Origin: JALJPB01 sp963933115
Lineage (GTDB): Bacteria > Pseudomonadota > Gammaproteobacteria > Enterobacterales > Alteromonadaceae
Assembly: GCA_963933115.1 (NCBI GenBank)
Contig: CAWVSL010000010.1
Location: 18,604-82,603, forward strand
Direction of reading: 5' to 3'
DNA: 64,000 nucleotides
Of the stretch, positions 17,184 to 24,798 are shown in pieces. The notes under the pieces are model-generated. The model had not been told where the DNA came from. It saw nothing but the letters and a program-made list of their open reading frames with translations, and did not search any database. The position numbers were made by a program, and so were the translations under genes. Each line of letters begins with the position of its first letter. Position 1 is the stretch's first letter.

Positions 17184-18562
17184 ATCTCATTCTCATCTTT
17201 ATTCACTTTTTCGTCAGCTTTTTCTTGAATACTGGTTTGCTGATGTATTTGCTCTTCAATGGATAATGGTTTTGTTTTTCCCTCTGTTGGCATTATTTTT
17301 TCACCCAATAATTGTTCATTATCAGTCAATGGTAACAGGGGTGTTTTCTCAGTGGTTTCAATAGCAAGTGGTTTATCGGTAAGGATATCTCTTATTGCTG
17401 AAAGTGATAATAAAGAGCTAGGGTAGTCAAAAGATATCATCTCAGTTCCAAGCTGTTTAATACTTGATAAAAATAATTGGTTACTCACCTCACTCATATC
17501 AAAGTATTGTGTGATCCACATTTGAATTTCAGCTAATGTGGCTAGATATAGCGTTGAATTTTCTTCTCTAGCCGCCCATTGTGCTTGTTGCAATTTCAAA
17601 CTGAGATTTTCTCTTAAATTTTGTTGATACTGTGGCGACAATAAAGGCTTTGCACTGCCGTCCCGAACATGAATGACCACAAAGGTATTAAGAAAGTTAT
17701 CCCAGGTTTTTGCTAAATTTTCTTGCCAATCATTAATATCATTTGAGAGTTCAGGCACCGTGTTTTCATTTTTTGTGGCAGTTACTTGCTGTATTGCTAA
17801 CGGTAAACGGGTTAATTGACTATTTAAACCCATAAGCGAAAGGATAACATTTTCAGTATTTAGCACTGGCATAAGTTGCAGTTGCTCAATGTCTTGGTGT
17901 ATTAATTTCCTAACTGATAAAAACTTTGGGTCATTTAACTCGGCTAAACGGTTACTCCCCTCTTTCAATAAACTAATAGCTGAACGGGTATCTCGCTCTA
18001 ACCAAATAGTTCTTGCCGCAATTCTAATTAAATACTCGGTTTCATGAATTAACCAATCACTGGGTTTATTTCTCTCTAATCGAGTAACGGCACCCTCAAG
18101 TTGGATGATTTTTTTCCTGCTATTAACTTGTGCTTTAGTGACCATTTGTTTGAGTTGTTGAGAAAGTTTATTTTCTTGCTCTTTTAACAACTCATTGACT
18201 CGTTGCAGGTTAGCCTTTTTATTTTTTTGATTCGTAGTTATTAAATCATCAGTAATAATACGTTGTTGATCGAGCCAATAATAACTGATAACGCTAGTCA
18301 CTAGGCCAACGATTGCAATTAACAATGCAGCCATACCTATCTTTGAAATTTTAGCGTGTTCAGCGGAACTGCTTTTGATTTTTTTTGTCACGGTGCTGGC
18401 TGATTTTTTATTCGTTATCGTGTCACTTATCGCTGAATTTGGTTTTAATGACTCACTGTCTTGTTTGGTTTTTTTAGATGGTGGGATAGTGGTTTTTGCA
18501 TCCAATCCTTGCTCAGAAGCACTTGATTGATCATTGTCTGATGGCTTTTTTTTATCTGTCAT
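17180..18562 (-). CDS. hemX: HemX-like membrane protein of the heme operon
   Basis: Protein of 460 residues with a polar, Ser/Lys-rich cytoplasmic N-terminus (1-90), a single membrane helix (about 93-118, IGMAALLIAIVGLVTS), then a coiled coil (about 120-175, NELLKEQENKLSQQ). The large domain behind it carries the family segments ETEYLIRIAARTIWLERD and SLLSLSAIRDIL. The Pro/Glu-rich tail is probably disordered. It matches HemX of gammaproteobacterial hemCDXY operons, once called a uroporphyrinogen methylase, although no methylase motif is visible here. It is 42 bases downstream of hemD. Confidence 0.88.
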   Translation of the reverse strand: MTDKKKPSDNDQSSASEQGLDAKTTIPPSKKTKQDSESLKPNSAISDTITNKKSASTVTKKIKSSSAEHAKISKIGMAALLIAIVGLVTSVISYYWLDQQRIITDDLITTNQKNKKANLQRVNELLKEQENKLSQQLKQMVTKAQVNSRKKIIQLEGAVTRLERNKPSDWLIHETEYLIRIAARTIWLERDTRSAISLLKEGSNRLAELNDPKFLSVRKLIHQDIEQLQLMPVLNTENVILSLMGLNSQLTRLPLAIQQVTATKNENTVPELSNDINDWQENLAKTWDNFLNTFVVIHVRDGSAKPLLSPQYQQNLRENLSLKLQQAQWAAREENSTLYLATLAEIQMWITQYFDMSEVSNQLFLSSIKQLGTEMISFDYPSSLLSLSAIRDILTDKPLAIETTEKTPLLPLTDNEQLLGEKIMPTEGKTKPLSIEEQIHQQTSIQEKADEKVNKDENEI

Positions 18563-18604
18563 AATCCAGTTCCGTATTAGATGTTCCGCGTCATATAGGT
18601 AAAA

Positions 18605-19399
18605 TCAGCTCAAAGCCTTAATAATTGCTTTATCATTTGCACCTTGTGCGTTAATGACATTAATTAAACCTAATGCCTTAGCACTTTCTGCTATTCTTGC
18701 GCTGGCGACAACCCATAAACAGTTTTTTTGCCAGTTAGTCAGCACTAATTGCTCATCAGGAGCTAAAGTATTAATAAAAGTTTCAATTAAGTCTACAATT
18801 CTTTGCAACAAAGCGTTACTTGTTATCACGATAACGTTTATTTGATTTGCATGCCATTGTTTAACAATAGCATGATTAAATGTTAACCATAGACGTTGAT
18901 AGCTTTCAAGATAATTTACTTTGGCACCACGTTTACTCAGTGTGTTTTTTAAATACTCCCTACCACCATCGCCACGAACAATAAGAATGTTTTTCTGCTG
19001 AACCTCGTTTAAGTCCAACAGTTCGAGCAAACCTTCACTATTTTGCACTTTTGGAAAAATTACATGTTCGATAGAACAGTTATTTAATGCTTTTTTTGTC
19101 GCATGACCTACAGCAAAAAATTGAGTCGGCTGACTGCTACTTTTTTTTAGCCATTGCTTAATACTCAGCGACTGGTTGGCAAAAATGACCGCGGCGACAC
19201 TAACAAAGATGATAATGTCTGGTGGCGATTTTGTAAGCGTATCTTTAATCTTTTGTTGATTAGTATAGGACTGGTAATCAAAAAACGATTGGCAAAGTGA
19301 GTTAATGCCAATCGTCTTAAGTTGCTGTGCTAATTGCATCCCTTTTTCTTTAGGACGAGTGATTAACACATTGAGTTCGGTGTTACTTTTGATCCGCAT
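18605..19399 (-). CDS. hemD: Uroporphyrinogen-III synthase
   Basis: Cyclises hydroxymethylbilane to uroporphyrinogen III with inversion of ring D. Length is 264 residues. The fold is poorly conserved in sequence, but hallmarks are present: an early VLITRPKEKGMQLAQQL, FVSVAAVIFA, ILIVRGDGGREYL near residue 140, the mid-protein YQRLWL, and VITSNALLQRI. The start overlaps the end of hemC by 17 bases, which fits translational coupling as in other hemCD operons. Confidence 0.9.
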   Translation of the reverse strand: MRIKSNTELNVLITRPKEKGMQLAQQLKTIGINSLCQSFFDYQSYTNQQKIKDTLTKSPPDIIIFVSVAAVIFANQSLSIKQWLKKSSSQPTQFFAVGHATKKALNNCSIEHVIFPKVQNSEGLLELLDLNEVQQKNILIVRGDGGREYLKNTLSKRGAKVNYLESYQRLWLTFNHAIVKQWHANQINVIVITSNALLQRIVDLIETFINTLAPDEQLVLTNWQKNCLWVVASARIAESAKALGLINVINAQGANDKAIIKALS

Positions 19400-20318
19400 A
19401 AACTTTTTTCAAAATAACATCTGCCCCGCGAGACAATAAGGTTTGCGCTAAACTATTACCTAATACCTCACCTTGATCTAAGCGACCACGAATTTCACTG
19501 TGAATGATTTGACTGCCATCGACTGCACCCACTAAACCTCTCAGGTATATTTCATCATTATCAATAACAGCATAGGCACCAATAGGGACTTGACAACCCC
19601 CTTCAAGCGTTTTGTTCATCGCACGTTCGGCAAGTACGCGTATGCGAGTAGTTTTATCCTCTAAGGGGGCAAGTAGGGCTTTAATTTCCTCATCATTGAT
19701 ACGACATTCAATACCAACTGCGCCTTGCCCATTTGCTGGTAACATAATTTCTGGTTCAATAAATTGACGAATACGCTCAGGCATTTTTAAACGAATCATA
19801 CCTGCTGCCGCTAAAATAATAGCATCATAGTCACCCTCATCTAACTTTCTTAAACGAGTATTAACATTGCCACGCAAGTCTCTAATCTCTAGATCAGGAC
19901 GAGCAGCTTTAATTTGGCATTGACGACGTAAGCTAGACGTACCGACGATTGCGCCTTGCGGAAGGAGGTCAAGACTCTCATAAGTATTTGAGATAAATGC
20001 ATCTCGGGGATCTTCACGGGGACAAATCACTTGTAAGCCGAGACCTTCTGGAAAATCAACGGGTACATCTTTCATTGAATGAACGGCAATATCAGCACGA
20101 TTCTCTAATATCGCTACTTCAAGCTCTTTGACAAATAACCCTTTACCACCGACTTTAGCCAGTGGGGTATCTAAAATAATATCACCCTTAGTCGTCATCG
20201 GTAAAAGTTCAACAATAATACCTTGGTGAAAATATTCAAGTTGTGCTTTAACGTATTCTGCTTGCCACATAGCGAGGGCACTTTTTCGAGTAGCGATACG
20301 TACGACTTTATTGGTCAT
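19383..20318 (-). CDS. hemC: Hydroxymethylbilane synthase (porphobilinogen deaminase)
   Basis: Joins four porphobilinogen units into hydroxymethylbilane using a dipyrromethane cofactor. Length is 311 residues (E. coli 313). Visible signatures are RIATRKSALAMWQAE at the start, MTTKGDIILDTPLAK, AVHSMKDVP with the catalytic Asp region, GTSSLRRQCQ, and the cofactor-carrying Cys242 in EGGCQVPIG. It lies 17 bases after cyaY on the same strand. In E. coli and Shewanella the adenylate cyclase gene cyaA sits between hemC and cyaY; it is absent here. Confidence 0.96.
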   Translation of the reverse strand: MTNKVVRIATRKSALAMWQAEYVKAQLEYFHQGIIVELLPMTTKGDIILDTPLAKVGGKGLFVKELEVAILENRADIAVHSMKDVPVDFPEGLGLQVICPREDPRDAFISNTYESLDLLPQGAIVGTSSLRRQCQIKAARPDLEIRDLRGNVNTRLRKLDEGDYDAIILAAAGMIRLKMPERIRQFIEPEIMLPANGQGAVGIECRINDEEIKALLAPLEDKTTRIRVLAERAMNKTLEGGCQVPIGAYAVIDNDEIYLRGLVGAVDGSQIIHSEIRGRLDQGEVLGNSLAQTLLSRGADVILKKVYADQK

Positions 20319-20335
20319 TGATAGATCCTAAATAA

Positions 20336-20656
20336 TTATTGTGCTATTAAACTGATGTCTACTTCTGCTTGTTTGCTTACTGCAGCTGCTAAGAACTGCC
20401 AAAACTCTCCACCGCCACGCTTATCAAACCATTGGTCATTTTCAAAAGAAAAATGATGTCCATTAAATTTTGTTGCCACCCAAATCTCTTGCAAAGGTGC
20501 TTGTTTGTTGATGATTATCTTTGTTTTATTAAGAAAAGTTAGCGTTAAAATGCCACTGGCACCTTCAAAATCTATATCAACACCACACACTTCAATTGCT
20601 TCTTCAACGGCTAAAATTAATTCGTCGGAAATTGAATTATATTGACTGTCGTTCAT
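20336..20656 (-). CDS. cyaY: Frataxin-like iron-binding protein CyaY
   Basis: Bacterial frataxin of 106 residues, which modulates Fe-S cluster assembly by IscS and binds iron through an acidic first helix and strand. The start matches relatives (MNDSQYNSISDELI), with acidic residues along ILAVEEAIEVCGVDIDFE. The sheet segment GILTLTF is followed by EIWVATKFNGHHF and a W-F pair near FDKRGG. It heads the operon cyaY-hemC-hemD-hemX-hemY and is divergent from lptM, 171 bases away, a region that must carry both promoters. Confidence 0.93.
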   Translation of the reverse strand: MNDSQYNSISDELILAVEEAIEVCGVDIDFEGASGILTLTFLNKTKIIINKQAPLQEIWVATKFNGHHFSFENDQWFDKRGGGEFWQFLAAAVSKQAEVDISLIAQ

Positions 20657-20827
20657 TTCTTTTCCTTATAGTATGATCGCTTTTTGAGCTTTTATTTAGC
20701 TCAAGGCTATTAATGGCTGTAATTGATGATGAGCATGTGAGTATAATACCAGAAAAAGCAATTTCAACATGGATTTGCTAGATAAAAAACTCGATTAACA
20801 TAACTTTTATGGCACAAAACTAAACAA

Positions 20828-21061
20828 ATGAAAAGACAAGACAATAAACCATTAATTTTCAGCTGCTTTATCTCTCTGCTAGTATTAGCCGGTTGTGGAT
20901 TAAAAGGCGACTTATATCAGACTCCAGCGTCAACTAAGGGCGATATTTCTTTGTCTGAAAACGCCAAGAAAGTTATAGCAAAGAAGACAACACAACCGAC
21001 ACTAAATGATACAAAATCAACAGAAAAAACTACTCCAGATATTGAACAGGAATTTAAGTAA
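20828..21061 (+). CDS. lptM: LptM family lipoprotein (YifL)
   Basis: Small outer-membrane lipoprotein of 77 residues. The signal peptide ends in the lipobox LAGC with lipid-modified Cys23, followed by the family signature GLKGDLYQTP. E. coli LptM helps LptD/LptE mature. The rest is a short polar Lys/Thr-rich tail. Its stop shares one base with the lysA start (TAATG), so translation of lysA is probably coupled to it. The same lipoprotein precedes lysA-dapF or dapF in many gammaproteobacteria. Confidence 0.88.
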   Translation: MKRQDNKPLIFSCFISLLVLAGCGLKGDLYQTPASTKGDISLSENAKKVIAKKTTQPTLNDTKSTEKTTPDIEQEFK

Positions 21062-22308
21062 TGGATTTTTTTAATCATCAAGACAAGTCATTATTCGCAG
21101 AGAACTGCTCCGTAACCACTATTGCTAAAACTCATGGTACGCCACTATATCTTTATTCACGAGCAACCATCGAGCGTCATTGGCATGCGTTTAACGATGC
21201 GGCTGGTCAACAGGATCATCTGATATGTTACGCGGTTAAAGCCAATAGTAATTTGGCTGTTCTTAATGTTATGGCGCGTTTGGGGTCAGGTTTTGATATT
21301 GTCTCTCAAGGAGAGCTATCACGGGTATTAGCCGCCGGCGGTGACGCCAAAAAAGTCGTGTTCTCAGGTGTCGGTAAAAAGTCATCAGAAATAGCGTTTG
21401 CTTTAGAGCAAGACATTTTTTGTTTTAATGTTGAGTCTGTCTCCGAGTTAGACCGTATTAACCAAGTAGCAAAGGCAATGGGTAAAATAGCGCCTATTTC
21501 ATTACGTGTTAATCCTGATGTTGATGCTGGTACTCATCCTTACATTTCAACAGGTTTAAAAGATAATAAGTTTGGTATTGCCATTGATGATGCCCAAAGG
21601 GTTTATCAGTATGCGGCTAGCTTATCCAACCTTGATGTAAAGGGGGTTGATTGCCATATAGGTTCACAACTGACCGATTTAACCCCGTTTTTAGATGCCC
21701 TAGACAGAGTGTTATTATTAGTCGATAAGTTAGCGAAGCAGGGGATCACTTTATCCCATTTAGATGTTGGTGGCGGCTTAGGGGTTTGTTATCACGATGA
21801 AACACCACCTCACCCTGAGCAATATGCAAAAGCACTAGCAGAGAAACTAGTCGGTTACGATTTAACACTTATTTATGAACCTGGTCGTGCCATTATGGCT
21901 AATGCTGGTATCTTAGTAACTGAGGTTGAGTTCTTAAAAGAAAATGAGGAACGAAACTTTGCAATTGTTGACGCGGCAATGAACGATCTTATCCGTCCGG
22001 CACTTTATCAAGCATGGCAAGCCATTATTCCCGTTGAAATACGTGATGATGTTGCTGCTAAAAATTATGATGTTGTTGGTCCAGTTTGTGAAACAGGCGA
22101 CTTTCTAGGTAAAGACCGAGTGTTGGCAATTAAAGCGGGGGATTTATTAGCTGTTCGCTCTTCTGGCGCCTATGGTTTTGCTATGAGTTCAAATTATAAT
22201 AGCCGTCCTCGTGCAATTGAAATTATGGTTGATGGTGAGCAAGTCAATGTCATCAGAAAAAGAGAAACTATTGAACAGTTATGGTTAGGTGAAAAACTTC
22301 TCCCTTAG
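21061..22308 (+). CDS. lysA: Diaminopimelate decarboxylase
   Basis: PLP enzyme that makes L-lysine from meso-diaminopimelate, the final lysine step. Length is 415 residues, typical. The alpha/beta barrel begins with the cofactor Lys60 in YAVKANSN. Other family marks are the KKSSEI segment, ISLRVNPDVDAGTHPYISTG, FGIAIDDA, the phosphate-binding DVGGGLGV, EPGRAI, the active-site Cys in VGPVCETGDFL, and SGAYGFAMSSNYN near the end. It sits with dapF, the preceding pathway step, 77 bases downstream. Confidence 0.96.
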   Translation: MDFFNHQDKSLFAENCSVTTIAKTHGTPLYLYSRATIERHWHAFNDAAGQQDHLICYAVKANSNLAVLNVMARLGSGFDIVSQGELSRVLAAGGDAKKVVFSGVGKKSSEIAFALEQDIFCFNVESVSELDRINQVAKAMGKIAPISLRVNPDVDAGTHPYISTGLKDNKFGIAIDDAQRVYQYAASLSNLDVKGVDCHIGSQLTDLTPFLDALDRVLLLVDKLAKQGITLSHLDVGGGLGVCYHDETPPHPEQYAKALAEKLVGYDLTLIYEPGRAIMANAGILVTEVEFLKENEERNFAIVDAAMNDLIRPALYQAWQAIIPVEIRDDVAAKNYDVVGPVCETGDFLGKDRVLAIKAGDLLAVRSSGAYGFAMSSNYNSRPRAIEIMVDGEQVNVIRKRETIEQLWLGEKLLP

Positions 22309-22385
22309 TATTTACCATTACCGCTGATTACCTTATACCTTAACTATTAAATTAGGTATCTAGTTTGTAAAAGAAGATTAAATAA

Positions 22386-23216
22386 ATGTTAGTAAATTTT
22401 TCTAAAATGCATGGTTTGGGCAATGACTTTATGGTTATTGATAATGTTACCCAAAGTACTTATTTGTCTAATGAACAAATCAAACAACTTGCTGATCGTA
22501 ATTTTGGTATTGGCTTTGACCAACTCTTGGTTGTTGAGCCACCTTATGATCCTGATTTAGACTTTCATTACCGTATTTTTAATGCTGACGGCAGTGAGGT
22601 AGCTCAATGTGGTAATGGTGCTCGCTGTTTTGCCCGTTTTGTTCGTATGAAAGGTTTAACGAATAAATCAAAGATAAAAGTATCTACACAGTCTGGGAAA
22701 ATGACTTTGTTTATTGAACGTGATGGCAACATATCAGTTAATATGCCCGTGCCAAAATTTGAGCCAAAGCAAGTACCGTTTAATGCCCAAAAAGTTGAAG
22801 GTACTTATATTCTGCGCAGCGAATCAGAAATGGTACTGTGTGGAGTAGTTTCTATGGGTAATCCACATTGCGTTATTACTGTTGATTCAGTTGAGGACGC
22901 CCCAGTAGAAGCCTTAGGACATGAGTTATCACACCATGAACGATTTCCAAAACAAGCCAATGTTGGCTTTATGGAAGTAGTGACACCTGAGTTCATTAAA
23001 CTGCGTGTTTATGAACGAGGAGCAGCAGAAACTTTAGCTTGTGGTAGCGGCGCATGTGCTGCCGTTGTTATTGGCCAAATGCAAAAAAAACTGGCTAAAC
23101 AAGTGACTGTTGAACTACCGGGTGGACAGTTAAAAATTTATTGGAAAGGGCCAGGAAATTCAGTGAAAATGTCAGGTCCAGCCACCCATGTATTTGATGG
23201 CCAAATCAATATATAA
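22386..23216 (+). CDS. dapF: Diaminopimelate epimerase
   Basis: Interconverts LL- and meso-diaminopimelate for lysine and peptidoglycan. Length is 276 residues (E. coli 274). The family start FSKMHGLGNDFMVID is present. The two catalytic cysteines, Cys75 in AQCGNGARC and Cys219 in LACGSGAC, are both intact in two pseudo-symmetric halves. VGFMEVV and YERGAAET also match. It follows lysA and precedes a DUF484 gene, as in Shewanella. Confidence 0.96.
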   Translation: MLVNFSKMHGLGNDFMVIDNVTQSTYLSNEQIKQLADRNFGIGFDQLLVVEPPYDPDLDFHYRIFNADGSEVAQCGNGARCFARFVRMKGLTNKSKIKVSTQSGKMTLFIERDGNISVNMPVPKFEPKQVPFNAQKVEGTYILRSESEMVLCGVVSMGNPHCVITVDSVEDAPVEALGHELSHHERFPKQANVGFMEVVTPEFIKLRVYERGAAETLACGSGACAAVVIGQMQKKLAKQVTVELPGGQLKIYWKGPGNSVKMSGPATHVFDGQINI

Positions 23217-23264
23217 CGAACTGATGACTAATAATAAATTTAATAAAAAGAGCAGAAAGCTGTA

Positions 23265-23975
23265 ATGAATATTGACGAACAAGCGAATCTTAGCAAAAAA
23301 ACGTTTCAATCAGATGAATTACCATTAACTGATGGGGTTATTAGTGATTATTTATCAGACCATCCTGATTTTTTTAATCGTAACCCTCAGTTATTAATAG
23401 GTTTACGCTTGTCCGATACTCATCGTGGTACTGTGTCATTAGTGGAACGTCAACAACTGCAACTCCGTCAAAAAGTTCAGGCCTTAGAAGAAGAAGTTAC
23501 TCAGCTGATCACCATTGCTAATAATAATGAGCGATTATTTGTCCTCTACAGCGACTTATATTTACGCTTACTTGATTGCCAATCAGCCAATGAATTACTT
23601 GATTGTTTATATCAAACAACCACTGAATTGTTATCTTTATCTGGTTTAAAAGTTTGGTTAAAGCAGGACGTTGATTTAAAGCATGATACCCTTGTTGAAA
23701 ACGATTGTGCCGGCGTGATGCAAAATCGCTTAACCAAAGAAGATTATTATTTTGGACGACTGCAGCAAACTGAACAGAAATTAATATTTTCACAATTGAC
23801 CTCAGGCTCTGTCGTTTTAATCAAGCTAAACTCGGATAAGACTGGACAAGCAATCGGTTTTATTGCCATTAATAGTGAAGATGCTCAGCATTTTGATCCT
23901 CGCATGGACACCTTATTGTTAAGCCAGTTTAAAAAGCTTGTCGCTAAACTATTACAAACTCATTTAATACTGTAA
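23265..23975 (+). CDS. DUF484 family protein (GAF-like)
   Basis: Cytoplasmic protein of 236 residues of the DUF484 family, found between dapF and xerC in many gammaproteobacteria. The N-terminus carries the family motif VISDYLSDHPDFFNRNPQLL and then GTVSLVERQQLQLR. A helix about 65-90 leads into a GAF-like domain (about 100-235) that ends with DPRMDTLLLSQFKKLV. No catalytic residues are known for the family. The usual next gene, xerC, is missing: only 10 bases separate this gene from the HAD phosphatase. Confidence 0.88.
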   Translation: MNIDEQANLSKKTFQSDELPLTDGVISDYLSDHPDFFNRNPQLLIGLRLSDTHRGTVSLVERQQLQLRQKVQALEEEVTQLITIANNNERLFVLYSDLYLRLLDCQSANELLDCLYQTTTELLSLSGLKVWLKQDVDLKHDTLVENDCAGVMQNRLTKEDYYFGRLQQTEQKLIFSQLTSGSVVLIKLNSDKTGQAIGFIAINSEDAQHFDPRMDTLLLSQFKKLVAKLLQTHLIL

Positions 23976-23985
23976 ATATCAGCCA

Positions 23986-24717
23986 ATGAAATTTTATCGC
24001 CGTTTATCAACAATTAAAGCCATTAGCTTCGATCTAGATGATACCTTGTATGCTAACCATCCAGTGATGCTTAGCGCAGAAGCTAAAATGATAGGTTATT
24101 TTTCTGAGCATTTTTCTGAGGTCTTACAAGGTCAATTTAAAGGGGTGGTGCTTAACCAAAAATTCTGGTCAACTTATCGAGCAGAGGCTATTTTAACTAA
24201 AGCTTCGTTGGTCGATGATGTTGTCGCATTACGACTCGAAAGTTATTATTTTGGTCTTTCAGCATTAGGTTATAACGCTCAACAGGCAAGGTTAAAGGCT
24301 CAACAGGCGATGGATTACTTTTGTATTGTCCGAAGCCAATTTACTGTGCCAAAAATCAGCCACCAGTTATTAAAAGAACTCTCGGAAGTTTATCCCTTAG
24401 TAGCTATCAGTAATGGTAATGTTGATACGAAAGCTATTGGCATTGATCATTATTTTCAACATATCTTTCATGCAACCGATGGTTTAAAACAAAAGCCCCA
24501 TAGACAAATGTTTGAACTGACCTGCGCTAAACTTTCGATTGAACCAAAGCAGTTGTTACATGTTGGTGATTGTGGTCGTGCTGATATTCAAGGGGCAATG
24601 GCTGCAGGTTGTCAATCAGCATGGTTACCTCGATATAACATTGGTAAGCCGATAACGGTATTACCTAATATAGAGTTGTTAACCGTTGAAGAGCTTGCGC
24701 AGTTATTATTACGTTAA
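23986..24717 (+). CDS. yigB: HAD family phosphatase, YigB-like
   Basis: Haloacid dehalogenase-type hydrolase of 243 residues. Motif I is ISFDLDDTLY with nucleophile and acid Asp; motif II is PLVAISNGN; the Lys of motif III is in GLKQKPHRQMF; motif IV is HVGDCGRADIQGA with GAMAAGCQSAWL behind it. The position before uvrD and the sequence match YigB, which in E. coli dephosphorylates a riboflavin intermediate and FMN. Substrate here is inferred. A palindrome lies just after the stop. Confidence 0.85.
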   Translation: MKFYRRLSTIKAISFDLDDTLYANHPVMLSAEAKMIGYFSEHFSEVLQGQFKGVVLNQKFWSTYRAEAILTKASLVDDVVALRLESYYFGLSALGYNAQQARLKAQQAMDYFCIVRSQFTVPKISHQLLKELSEVYPLVAISNGNVDTKAIGIDHYFQHIFHATDGLKQKPHRQMFELTCAKLSIEPKQLLHVGDCGRADIQGAMAAGCQSAWLPRYNIGKPITVLPNIELLTVEELAQLLLR

Positions 24718-24728
24718 TTAAAAATGAT

Positions 24729-24748
24729 ATATTATTAGCTAATAATAT
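24729..24748. repeat. Perfect 20-base palindrome between the HAD gene and uvrD
   Basis: ATATTATTAG followed by its exact complement CTAATAATAT, 11 bases after the HAD stop and 51 bases before uvrD. All AT except the centre. No T-run follows. It could be an operator in the uvrD promoter region (E. coli uvrD is LexA-controlled), but this is not a LexA box. Confidence 0.4.
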
Positions 24749-24798
24749 CAAGCTCTACTATTAACCCTATCTCCCTAACTAACAAATGTGATTTTCCA

